50,554 nucleotides of DNA from JBAZYK01 sp964582265 (lineage in GTDB: Bacteria; Patescibacteriota; Gracilibacteria; UBA1369). This document shows, piece after piece, positions 40,076 through 49,015 of the stretch. The notes below the pieces were generated by a model. It saw nothing but the letters and a program-made list of their open reading frames with translations. It made no database searches and was not told where the DNA came from. The stretch lies in NCBI GenBank assembly GCA_964582265.1, contig CAZOQT010000005.1, positions 1 through 50,554 of the forward strand, written 5' to 3'. A program made the position numbers and the translations under genes. Position 1 is the stretch's first letter. Each line of letters opens with the position of its first letter.

Positions 40076-41482
40076 ATGCAAACCACCGCCAAACAAAATG
40101 TAGCTTTAAGTTCTGTTTTCGCCAGTTTTGGACTAACTGTCATGAAATTGATTGTGGGCATTTTAAGCATGAGTATTGGAATAATTTCCGAAGCCGCCCA
40201 TTCCGCCCTTGATCTTGGCGCCGCGCTACTCACCTATTTTGCGGTTAAAGCCGGCGATAAACCCGCAGACGAGGACCACCATTACGGCCACGGCAAAATC
40301 GAAAGTGTTTCGGCTTTAATTGAAACCGGTTTACTTTTTATAACCAGTGGTTGGATTATTTATGAATCAATAGAACGCTTAATGTCCGACAGCATAGAAA
40401 TTGAAACCACCTGGTACACCTTTGCGGTAATAATCATTTCTATTGTTGTGGATTTTTCACGTTCTCGCGCACTTACCAAAGTCGCCAAAGAAACAAATAG
40501 TCAGGCCCTGGAAGCAGACGCACTTCATTTTAGTTCCGATATTTTAAGTTCGATTGTAGTTTTAATTGGTTTAGCCTTGGTGGCTTTTGGAATAAAATCT
40601 GCCGATGCCTATGCCGCAATTGGCGTCTCTATTTTTGTGGCATATGCCGGATACAACCTTGGCAAGCGCACTTTAGAAGTTTTGACCGATGCTGCACCAA
40701 AAGGCTTGCGTGAAAGCATTACGGAAATTGTTAAAACCACACAAGGAGTAATTACCGTAGAAAAAGTCCGCGTTCGACCAATTGGGATTGATACATTTAT
40801 AGACATGACCGTCTATGTAAGTCGCACATTACCGCTTATTAAAGCGCACGAGATTACCAATCTCATAATAGAAGAAATTCGCAAGGAAATTCCCGGATCA
40901 GACATCACAATTCATCTTAAACCACTTCCATTAGACTCAGAAACCATCATTGAACAGGTAAAAATAGTAGCATCGCGTCATGAGCTGCATATTTCCAACG
41001 TCATCATCCACACTCAAAATAAACAAAAAAACTTAAGCTATCAGCTGGAAGTAAATCCTCATATTAAATTGAAAGAAGCACACAAAATCGCTACAGATTT
41101 AGAACAAAGAATTCAGGAAGAAATAGATAAGAATTTAATAATCAGCACGCACATAGAACCGGTCCATGCCGATGTTGTTCAAACCCAGCACGTTTCTGGC
41201 GAAGAAAATAAAAAACTGCAGGATTTTATAATATCTTCAGCACAAAATATTAAACTAATTCGCAGTATTCATGACCTTAAAATCAGCAAATGCGGAAACA
41301 AATTTTTTATTTCCTGTCATGCTGTTTTTGAAGGAGATGTTTTGTTAGAAGATGTTCATCAGGCTGCGGATGTTCTTGAATTTACAATAAAATCAAAGTG
41401 GCCGCACATTGGCAAAATAGTGATCCACACTGAACCACAAGAAATGTCGAGCGGAAGAGCAAAACCCTGCCACGACCTTTGA
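40076..41482 (+). CDS. CDF cation efflux protein with two C-terminal domains
   Basis: A cation diffusion facilitator of 468 residues from the ATG at 40076 (a TTG at 40064 lies in the palindrome). Six TM helices are present. The metal site shows HSALDLGAALL in TM2 and EADALHFSSDILSSIVVL in TM5, and PADEDHHYGHGKIE is the usual loop. Most CDF proteins are about 300 residues; this one has an extra 170, with a first ZT-dimer-like domain and then a second one (IRSIHDLKISKCGNKFFISC..HVFEGDV-like). The metal is probably Zn, Fe or Mn. The stop TGA is supplied by the 26-bp palindrome it shares with pyrB. Confidence 0.9.
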   Translation: MQTTAKQNVALSSVFASFGLTVMKLIVGILSMSIGIISEAAHSALDLGAALLTYFAVKAGDKPADEDHHYGHGKIESVSALIETGLLFITSGWIIYESIERLMSDSIEIETTWYTFAVIIISIVVDFSRSRALTKVAKETNSQALEADALHFSSDILSSIVVLIGLALVAFGIKSADAYAAIGVSIFVAYAGYNLGKRTLEVLTDAAPKGLRESITEIVKTTQGVITVEKVRVRPIGIDTFIDMTVYVSRTLPLIKAHEITNLIIEEIRKEIPGSDITIHLKPLPLDSETIIEQVKIVASRHELHISNVIIHTQNKQKNLSYQLEVNPHIKLKEAHKIATDLEQRIQEEIDKNLIISTHIEPVHADVVQTQHVSGEENKKLQDFIISSAQNIKLIRSIHDLKISKCGNKFFISCHAVFEGDVLLEDVHQAADVLEFTIKSKWPHIGKIVIHTEPQEMSSGRAKPCHDL

Positions 41483-41499
41483 GGTCGACCTCAAAGGTC
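41474..41499. repeat. Perfect 26-bp palindrome with two stop codons
   Basis: GACCTTTGAGGTC then GACCTCAAAGGTC, perfectly self-complementary. The TGA at 41480-41482 ends the CDF gene on the plus strand and the TGA at 41491-41493 (complement) ends pyrB on the minus strand. As RNA it would be a 13-bp hairpin that serves both converging transcripts. Confidence 0.85.
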
Positions 41500-42423
41500 G
41501 GCACCCAAAACCAAAGCCAGCAGCGCCATCCTTACCGCTACCCCGTTTTGAACCTGCTTAAAGTAAGCAGCGCCTGGAAGCCCGTCCACGTCCATCGCGA
41601 TTTCGCCAACTCTTGGCAGTGGATGCATAATCGTCATTTTTGGATTGTATTTTTCAATCAGTGCGCGCGTCAAAATGTAATAATGTTTAAAGCGCTCGTA
41701 TTCGGCCATATCCGCAAAACGCTCCCGCTGCACACGCGTGCTATACACAATTTGAGCCTGTTTTAAAGCCGGCTCAAGTTGCTCCATTTCTTCAAAAACC
41801 ACCCCGCGCCCACTCAAAACCGCTTTCACACTGTCCGGCATTTTTAGCGCATCCGGAGAAACAAAAATCAATTTAGCACCATAGTGAGAAAGCATTTGCG
41901 ATAGCGAATGCACAGTTCTACCGTATTTTAAATCGCCAACCATCGCTACAGTCAATCCATCGATCTGGCCATGCATTTTTTTGATTGTAAGCAGGTCCAG
42001 CAAAGCTTGAGTAGGATGTTCCCCCGCCCCATCACCCGCATTAATAACCGGCACCGAAGCGCTTTCAGCAAGTTCAGCAGCCGAGCCTGTCCCAGGATGG
42101 CGTACCACAATCACATCAGCATAATTTTCTACCACCTTGGCTGTATCGTACAAAGTTTCACCTTTAGAAAGCGATGAATGTTCCATGCCCACCGCAGAAA
42201 TCACTCGTCCACCAAGACGATTCATGGCAGTCTCAAAACTTAATCTTGTTCTGGTACTTGGTTCATAAAAAAGCGCCGCCATCAACTTTCCAGCCAGCAA
42301 ATTTGACGTTTTTTCTTTTAAAGCAACAGGCAAAAGTTTCTCTGCTGTTTCCAAGATGTGATCAATATCTTCACGACCAAAATCAGCGGCCGAAAGAACG
42401 TCGCTGCCTAAAAATTTTTTCAT
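41491..42423 (-). CDS. pyrB: Aspartate carbamoyltransferase catalytic chain
   Basis: PyrB makes carbamoyl-aspartate from carbamoyl phosphate and aspartate, the first committed step. It is 310 residues. The carbamoyl-phosphate motif YEPSTRTRLSFETA, the HPGTGSAAEL segment and INAGDGAGEHPTQALLDL are intact, and PLPRVGEI is near the end. No pyrI is nearby. It faces the CDF gene and both stops share one palindrome. Confidence 0.97.
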   Translation of the reverse strand: MKKFLGSDVLSAADFGREDIDHILETAEKLLPVALKEKTSNLLAGKLMAALFYEPSTRTRLSFETAMNRLGGRVISAVGMEHSSLSKGETLYDTAKVVENYADVIVVRHPGTGSAAELAESASVPVINAGDGAGEHPTQALLDLLTIKKMHGQIDGLTVAMVGDLKYGRTVHSLSQMLSHYGAKLIFVSPDALKMPDSVKAVLSGRGVVFEEMEQLEPALKQAQIVYSTRVQRERFADMAEYERFKHYYILTRALIEKYNPKMTIMHPLPRVGEIAMDVDGLPGAAYFKQVQNGVAVRMALLALVLGADL

Positions 42424-42606
42424 AGGATGAATGTAAAATTCTGCAATTCTTATACCTTTTTTTGAGGATAAAAAAAAGATAATGTTAAAAAAAATGCTAA
42501 TAAACGCTAATCAGCTATAAAAATCACCAAAAAATGTAAGTAAAACGGCTTCGTTGCGTTATAATTGGTGCAAAAAAAGACCATTGATGTGAACGTACCA
42601 CAGCTA

Positions 42607-42635
42607 TTGACAGTTAATTAAAAAAGTGGCAAGAT
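42607..42635 (+). promoter_or_regulatory. Promoter of the 746-aa protein gene
   Basis: A perfect TTGACA, a 17-base spacer and CAAGAT, 30 bases before the ATG. The 242-base gap from pyrB also holds AT-rich sequence with an A/T stem near 42450. Confidence 0.5.
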
Positions 42636-42665
42636 CTAAACTTAACAATATATCACCAAATCACT

Positions 42666-44906
42666 ATGGAAAGAATTTTAGGCTTACCTTACAGAGAAAA
42701 GTACCCAGAAGCTTATGAAAAAGCTAAAGAGATCTATTCAGCCATGCAACAAAATATTACAGGTCTGGACACTGAACTATCAGCAAAAATATTGGCTGCA
42801 GAAGTAATTAAAACTCGCCCACATGAGTTTACCGAGTTTTTAAAAGAACACCGCCCACATGGAATAGAAACTCTTCCAGCGGAACTTACCTTATTATTCG
42901 CAGGTATAATTTCTGAAAAACAGAGTAATAAACCAGCAAAACCGGATGGCATATCAGACAAATTTCTTAGAGGAATAGCTGCAGCATTTAGAACCAGCGC
43001 TCCTTTTGCAAGTGAACTTGAAGTCACTGATGAAGACGCTGCAATTGCCTCAACACCAAAGCCAGCGACAATTCCACCATACATGAGCGCACCCGCCGCA
43101 ACCAACAACACAAATGGTGTACCCGGTGCGAAAACCATGAACCATTTGTTAAACGAAAATAATGGAACTGGCGCTATCATCCAAGCCACAACAAATAACC
43201 TAAAAACAAATCCACCAGCAGCCAGTATTCCAGCAAAAAAAAGAGAGACACATTATGATAGCGACGTAGCCGGAATTTTAGCCAAAGTAGGAGTCGATCT
43301 AAGTAATCCACAAATCCCACAGGCAGCACCCACACCTAGTATTTTTGATGAAGTTACCCCCGATGAAGATAAGAATGACACAACCCCTAAAGCAACATCC
43401 AGGACTCCATCAATCCCAAGCCAGGTAAAAACAACCATGTTACCACCAAAGCCAGAAACATCCGTACACCCTGGCATGATAACAGCAAAGACCCCAGCCA
43501 TGACCTGGGAGAGAAAAGTAGTAGCCAGCTTAAACAACGCTTGGGAAAAGTTCAAATCAATGCTCCCTTCCAACAAAACTTTGGCAAGAACAGCTGGTGC
43601 AGCAGCGGCAATCGGAGCAGGAGTTTTAACATATGCCTATTCCAAATCGGATGTTAATGAAACCAGCGCAAAAGCAAGCGTAACTGCAACCGCAAGCGCA
43701 AACCCAAAGCCAGCCACTGAACCATCGGCAAAAAATGCACCTTCTGATAATCAAGTAGCTCCTTCCACTCCAAAATCAGCCGAAGCCAAAACTACAAACT
43801 TTACTATTGAAACGGATACTTCCGCAAATCCTGGATTTAAAAAATTACTTTCAGCGGTTAAAGATGCACAAAGCATTGCGAGAGCCATTGAAAACGTCGC
43901 TGCTAAAACTTTCACCAACTCACCTAATCGCATTGAACTATATAAAGCTTTCCTAGAAAAAGCGGTACAGATTTATCCTCAAGGAACTAATGGCACAGGC
44001 CATTACTTTGAAGATCATTTAAAGGTTTTAAATAAATTCCTAAGTCAAAATCCAAATGCTCAAATTTTGGACGTGGAAAAAGCTTTTGCAAATTCGCTAA
44101 ATGATCGCCTGCTTTTTGGCGCAATTATAAGCAAGACTGGCACACCAGCAGCAAGTGATAAATTCCATTTTGATATTCAAACAGATGCAAATGGTGAAAT
44201 TAACTTTAATGATCAAAACGATCTAAAACGATTTAATGAACTAAAAAGAGGTAAACTTCCAATTGCAAAAACACTGGAAGAAACAATTAAATCTTTTGAA
44301 GCGACTCCATTCCGCGCAGATAACACAAAAACTAACGCTTTAGAATTTATCGAGCGTGCTAAACAAATCCAACAGAGTTTAGACAAACAATCAGCGGAGT
44401 CAAAAGGACAAACCTACGACCCAAATAAAAAATCAGGAGCAATCTACATTCTTGATCAATGGAAAAGAAACATTGAAGCAGGCAGTGACGCCAAAACTCC
44501 AATTCACGAATTAATGTTAAAAATAACTCCATTAGCAGAAAAAACAGCGCAACTTGAATCTAATCCAGCTTCACCAAATTCTCCAGAAATTCCAGAAATC
44601 AACTTGCCTCAAATTCCAGCAGTGGAAAAAACTGGAATTACAGAAAAACATGCATCAATTCAAAAAGTTGATGCGATACAGGCCAAAATTGATGAAATCA
44701 CCAAGGATGAGCTTAGCAAGCCTATTAAAGTAGCTGACCAAGCAACAACGGAAAAACCAGCAAAATCGGCTGATGAGCTTATTCAAGAAAGAATCGCTGC
44801 AATTACTCAAGAAGTTTTAAACGGGCAAAGCGCTCCTAATACCACATCAGACGATCAACTGGCTGCGATCGATGCCGAATGGGAAGAAATTGCGAAAGCG
44901 GCTTAA
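42666..44906 (+). CDS. Large low-complexity protein with single membrane segment
   Basis: A 746-residue protein I do not recognise. Residues 1-100 look globular and helical (LPYREKYPEAYEKAKEIYSA, LSAKILAAEVIKTRPHEFTE). Residues 110-290 are a Pro/Thr/Ala/Asn-rich disordered linker. One weak TM segment, TAGAAAAIGAGVLTYAYSK, lies at about 303-323. The rest is a second, probably exported part with helices (KKLLSAVKDAQSIARAIENV, LYKAFLEKAVQIYPQG) and a Glu/Thr/Pro tail. The layout, cytoplasmic head - TM - long exported tail, suggests an envelope-linking protein. It converges on the S-layer-type gene (21 bases between stops). Confidence 0.7.
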   Translation: MERILGLPYREKYPEAYEKAKEIYSAMQQNITGLDTELSAKILAAEVIKTRPHEFTEFLKEHRPHGIETLPAELTLLFAGIISEKQSNKPAKPDGISDKFLRGIAAAFRTSAPFASELEVTDEDAAIASTPKPATIPPYMSAPAATNNTNGVPGAKTMNHLLNENNGTGAIIQATTNNLKTNPPAASIPAKKRETHYDSDVAGILAKVGVDLSNPQIPQAAPTPSIFDEVTPDEDKNDTTPKATSRTPSIPSQVKTTMLPPKPETSVHPGMITAKTPAMTWERKVVASLNNAWEKFKSMLPSNKTLARTAGAAAAIGAGVLTYAYSKSDVNETSAKASVTATASANPKPATEPSAKNAPSDNQVAPSTPKSAEAKTTNFTIETDTSANPGFKKLLSAVKDAQSIARAIENVAAKTFTNSPNRIELYKAFLEKAVQIYPQGTNGTGHYFEDHLKVLNKFLSQNPNAQILDVEKAFANSLNDRLLFGAIISKTGTPAASDKFHFDIQTDANGEINFNDQNDLKRFNELKRGKLPIAKTLEETIKSFEATPFRADNTKTNALEFIERAKQIQQSLDKQSAESKGQTYDPNKKSGAIYILDQWKRNIEAGSDAKTPIHELMLKITPLAEKTAQLESNPASPNSPEIPEINLPQIPAVEKTGITEKHASIQKVDAIQAKIDEITKDELSKPIKVADQATTEKPAKSADELIQERIAAITQEVLNGQSAPNTTSDDQLAAIDAEWEEIAKAA

Positions 44907-44927
44907 AGTAAGTAAGCGCAGCTGATT

Positions 44928-47600
44928 TTAAAACGCTAAAGGCATCGGTATTGGCTTTAAGCCATCATCTACACCCGTACCCGCCTCATCGCCCAAATCT
45001 TTCAAAACCAGGCTTGCAAGTTCATGCAAATCGCTAAGCGAGTTAGCTTTAATCATAGAAGCCGAAACCGTGTATAAATTTTCGCCAATGTAAAGCGCAC
45101 GTCTAATAATGTTATCTGCATGGGCTATTTTGCCTTGCAACTTAAATCCATCGGCCAGCCCCACCTTATAAACATAAGCGCCTTCAAAAACTGGAGTGCC
45201 ATAATAGTCACTACCTCCCACACTATCCGCAGAACCACTTCCTTGATAAACGGTAATCGGGAAAGCCATCAATCCTTTAGCTTTATCAAACAAAAGCGCA
45301 CGATGATCGGTCAAAACCTCGCTGTCCGTTCCACGAGTACCAATAATTTCACTATACATCTGTTTTGGCGCCGCCACATTCGTCACATCAAAAAATCCCA
45401 GCTTCATCCCCTGCACAGCAGTATAATAAACCGCGCTTGGACTGTGCACCTTGTCCGCATCAATGCTTTCATCCACCATTTTTCCAAAACCAATTAAATG
45501 GTTTTCATCATATGGATGGAGATAATTGCTATAACCAGGAATCTTTAGTTCACCCAAAATGCGTGGTGCCGTTGGAACAGATAAATCAATCACAAAAAGC
45601 GGATCGATCTGCTTAAAAGTTACCAAATATCCGCGCCCACCAACAAACCTGGCAGCATAAATATTTTCGCCCGGAGCAATACCCGTTACCGCACCAATTT
45701 GCTTCATCGCAGAATTTAACACAAAAACATTATTGCTGATTTTTGGCTCAGTCCATCTGATTGGCATTGTTGTGCCCGCGCCATCAATCATTGGAACCGG
45801 CCCCGGATAATACTGCGTTTGCGTTGTAGCAATGCGCACATTTTGAGCCGCATCTTCATCCATACTAAATTGATTTAAGACCGTTCCGTTTACATTTCCA
45901 GAACCTGCAAATTTGATTGTTCCATTCCCAAGCGCGAATTTATACAGAGCTGTTTTTTGCACGCTTTCAGGCGCAAAATAATATCCTCCACGATAATCAG
46001 TCGCCGCCACATATAAATTAGAAGTCGACGCGTAAACATGTTCAACATTCCCCACAATCACTTCACGCTGAACAGTTTGTGTTAAATTTTCTACCGGCAC
46101 TGCAGCCGTAATCAAAAAATTATATGAAGAGGTTTTTGGGAACATCTTAATGCCTGAACAAGGCACTATTAATTCTTCTTTGCCAGAAACTGAATCTTTC
46201 ATTTTGGGCAGAAAATTTTCCGCATTAAGTTCGCTTTCTGTTCTTTCTTGCTGATAAAAATACGGAAAAGAAGGATAGTCATTCATCACCATATAAACAG
46301 TATCCCCCACGCGACGAGAAGTATTGTAATTACCATCAAAATCAACACGTCTAACAATGCTTGGCTGCTCATGATTTGTAATATCCACAATCACCAATTT
46401 TGTTTTTTGAGTGGAACGATAATATGGCATGGTCGTAAAACCTACAGCCGGCCGCGCCATTTTCACCATCGGATAAAAATACCCGCCGGACTGCCCAACC
46501 ACAATCAGTTTATTCCCTGAAACATACATCTCTTTTGGATAAAAATTCTGGTCCGGATCAATACTGATTTGCGCCAATTCTTTCATGGCGTTAGCTGGAT
46601 AAGCTTGGACCACACGCACCGTGCGTCCCTTTATGGTGTAAATATATTGACCATCATTTTTCACTATGTCAGCTTCATCCACACCCTGAACCTGCACATT
46701 CGTGGAAGAATAATCAGAAGCAGCACTAGAACCTGTGCCAGAAGTTGCACTTTTTTGCGCAGAATTCATTACCGAATCCGTTGCCGGAGCCATAGGTGCC
46801 GGAGCTGGAACACCAACAGCTTCCATCAAATACATGCCAGAACCCATATTATTTGACTGCATCTGCTCTGCGTATCTATGCTGAAAATCCACGCAAGAAT
46901 TTGCTTGCACTAAGCCATTTCCATTAATTTCATTAAATGTTCTTGAAGCTTTGTTCGTGACTTTGTCATGAATTCTATAAATCATTTCCGCCGATTCCCC
47001 ACGGGTCACGTTTTCATCAAAATAATCAACAGTTAAAGGAATATCTTTTTGACTTGCGAGCGCATCCACAAAAGGCTTAAACCAAATTGCACTGTCTGGC
47101 TGACCTTTACTTAAATTATAAGTATTTGTGATGATTTTGGATGCTTCTGTAAATTTGATTTTATTTCCAGGTTTGAAATATTTGCCATCGCCCACACCGC
47201 TCACCACGCCACGCGCTTTTGCTTCACAAATATATGGCGCAAACCATTCATTCTTAACATCAACAAAACAATTTTGACGATTTGGATTGCTCGCAGCATC
47301 TGGGTCATTGGGATCCAAAGTTCCCGTAATTGGAGCGATTAAAATCTTCACAAATTCCGCGCGAGTCATTTCTGATTCAGGTTTAAATGTACCATCAGAA
47401 TACCCCTGGATAATTCCGTCTGCTTTTAAAGTTTCGATTGCTTTGGCATCGGTGCGATTGGCAGCAACATCAGAGAAAGAAGCGGCTGCAACAGTACCGG
47501 TGTTGCCAGAAGTTTGCGTCGGCGCGATTTGAGCTTGTGCAAGCACAAAATTCGACAGCAAAGAAGAAATAACCACGATTGAAATGGCTGATTTTTTCAT
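44928..47600 (-). CDS. S-layer (SLH) protein with C-terminal beta-propeller
   Basis: An 890-residue exported protein. It has a signal peptide of about 23 residues (KKSAISIVVISSLLSNFVLA). Three SLH-type repeats span about residues 38-220: the first with FSDVAANRTDAKAIETLKAD and SDGTFKPESEMTRAEF, the second with FVDVKNEWFAPYICEAKARG, the third, degenerate, ending VTRGESAEMIYRI. SLH repeats usually tether proteins to pyruvylated secondary cell-wall polymers. From about 300 a beta-propeller domain of the Beta_propel (PF09826) type begins with TNVQVQGVDEADIVKNDGQY and runs to the end. Its ligand is unknown. It is probably part of the cell surface layer. Confidence 0.93.
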   Translation of the reverse strand: MKKSAISIVVISSLLSNFVLAQAQIAPTQTSGNTGTVAAASFSDVAANRTDAKAIETLKADGIIQGYSDGTFKPESEMTRAEFVKILIAPITGTLDPNDPDAASNPNRQNCFVDVKNEWFAPYICEAKARGVVSGVGDGKYFKPGNKIKFTEASKIITNTYNLSKGQPDSAIWFKPFVDALASQKDIPLTVDYFDENVTRGESAEMIYRIHDKVTNKASRTFNEINGNGLVQANSCVDFQHRYAEQMQSNNMGSGMYLMEAVGVPAPAPMAPATDSVMNSAQKSATSGTGSSAASDYSSTNVQVQGVDEADIVKNDGQYIYTIKGRTVRVVQAYPANAMKELAQISIDPDQNFYPKEMYVSGNKLIVVGQSGGYFYPMVKMARPAVGFTTMPYYRSTQKTKLVIVDITNHEQPSIVRRVDFDGNYNTSRRVGDTVYMVMNDYPSFPYFYQQERTESELNAENFLPKMKDSVSGKEELIVPCSGIKMFPKTSSYNFLITAAVPVENLTQTVQREVIVGNVEHVYASTSNLYVAATDYRGGYYFAPESVQKTALYKFALGNGTIKFAGSGNVNGTVLNQFSMDEDAAQNVRIATTQTQYYPGPVPMIDGAGTTMPIRWTEPKISNNVFVLNSAMKQIGAVTGIAPGENIYAARFVGGRGYLVTFKQIDPLFVIDLSVPTAPRILGELKIPGYSNYLHPYDENHLIGFGKMVDESIDADKVHSPSAVYYTAVQGMKLGFFDVTNVAAPKQMYSEIIGTRGTDSEVLTDHRALLFDKAKGLMAFPITVYQGSGSADSVGGSDYYGTPVFEGAYVYKVGLADGFKLQGKIAHADNIIRRALYIGENLYTVSASMIKANSLSDLHELASLVLKDLGDEAGTGVDDGLKPIPMPLAF

Positions 47601-47782
47601 AAGGGCAAAATTAAATAATCCAAACAGTATAATACGCCAAATAAAAAATATTACAGCCGACTATTCTCACACTTACCAACAATGCAAACTTCCAATTGCG
47701 CAAGGCCTGAATTGTGGCTTAAGCTAGCCGCAAAATGCACATATATTGCGCCGCACTTTTAAAGCGATTTCAAGTCGGAAAG

Positions 47783-47811
47783 TTCGATTTTTAATCCAAA
47801 AAATGTATAAT
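47783..47811 (+). promoter_or_regulatory. Promoter of HNH gene
   Basis: TTCGAT, a 17-base spacer and a perfect TATAAT, 76 bases before the start. Confidence 0.5.
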
Positions 47812-47887
47812 TCTAATATTCAATAAAGCGCAGCAGAAAGAGGAAAAGCAACGCTGTAAAATTCAAAACGCATAATCAAAAATTCAT

Positions 47888-48907
47888 ATGCAAACTCAAA
47901 ACTTAGACCAGGAAAAAATCGCAAAAATGGACGACAGCAAATTACTCGCACTGTGCCAATATTTCGGCGAACAAGCCAGAATCTGGCGGCAAAGATTTGC
48001 CGGACTTTTGCCAGAAGTAAACAAACGCCGTTTATACAAGCGCAAAGGTTTTGATTCAATTTTCGTGTTCGCGAAAAAATTAGCGGGGATGAGCGAAGAA
48101 CAGGTTCGCAGAGCACTCAATTTGGATAAGAAATTTTCAGACAAACCAGTTTTGCAAAATTTGCTTGTTAACGGCGAGGTTAGCATAAACAAACTCGCGC
48201 GCATCGCCTCAATCGCTACACCAAAAAATCAGGAAATTTTAGCCGAACAATCAAAAATTCTTTCAAACCGAGCGCTTGAAACTTTTGTTCGAGATGAAAA
48301 ATTTGCCAAAGAAAATTTGAATCAGAACTCTTCCGGCGCACTGGAATCCGAAAATCAAAACGGCTCACAAAAGCCACTTTTTGAACCAAAATCTGTGCAC
48401 GTGCACACGCAAAAAACAGATTTATTCGAAAACGTCAAATTGCTGGAAAAATTCTCGCCAGAACTAAAAAACAAATTAAAAGAGCTGGACGAAAAAGGGC
48501 TCAACATCAATGAAATTTTGCTCGAACTTCTCCAAAGGCGCGACCAAGAAATCGCAGCAGAAAAGGAAAAAATCGCACAAGCGGTTTTGGCTGAACAAGA
48601 AGATAAGCAAAAAGAACTACAAGCCGAAAACGAACTACGCGCTATAATTGGATTCCCGCTCAAAAAACCGTCTCGCTACCTAACCGTAAAAGTCAAAAAT
48701 CTGCTAAAAAAAGAGCATGGCGACAAGTGCTCAATCCCAGGCTGCAACAAGTCCACACAAAACATCCACCACTCGCAAAGGTTTGTTCTAAGCCAAAATA
48801 ACGACCCGCATTACCTGGCACCACTTTGCCTCCAGCATCACGAAATCGCCCACTCGATCGACCAAAAATATCAGCAAAAACGGACGACCGCGATCAGCGC
48901 AAAATAG
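47888..48907 (+). CDS. HNH nuclease domain protein
   Basis: A 339-residue protein. Residues 1-150 are helical and Lys-rich (LLALCQYFGEQARIWRQRFA, RRLYKRKGFDSIFVFAKKL, EEQVRRALNLDKKF), like the N-terminal region found on many bacterial HNH/DUF222-type proteins. A charged coiled coil lies around 190-255. The C-terminal HNH domain has KCSIPGC, then NIHHSQRF and LCLQHHEIAH, which give the Cys pair, the HH and final His of the zinc-binding and catalytic core. It is probably a DNase. I see no linked phage, CRISPR or restriction genes, so its role is open. Confidence 0.85.
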   Translation: MQTQNLDQEKIAKMDDSKLLALCQYFGEQARIWRQRFAGLLPEVNKRRLYKRKGFDSIFVFAKKLAGMSEEQVRRALNLDKKFSDKPVLQNLLVNGEVSINKLARIASIATPKNQEILAEQSKILSNRALETFVRDEKFAKENLNQNSSGALESENQNGSQKPLFEPKSVHVHTQKTDLFENVKLLEKFSPELKNKLKELDEKGLNINEILLELLQRRDQEIAAEKEKIAQAVLAEQEDKQKELQAENELRAIIGFPLKKPSRYLTVKVKNLLKKEHGDKCSIPGCNKSTQNIHHSQRFVLSQNNDPHYLAPLCLQHHEIAHSIDQKYQQKRTTAISAK

Positions 48908-49015
48908 TTTTGATTGCGCTCACCCCAAACCAGTTTGATTAGAACCTGCGACAAGACTATATTTACAAAGATTTTGCCGAACTGAATTGGCAAACATAAA
49001 AAGCCAGACTTCGTC

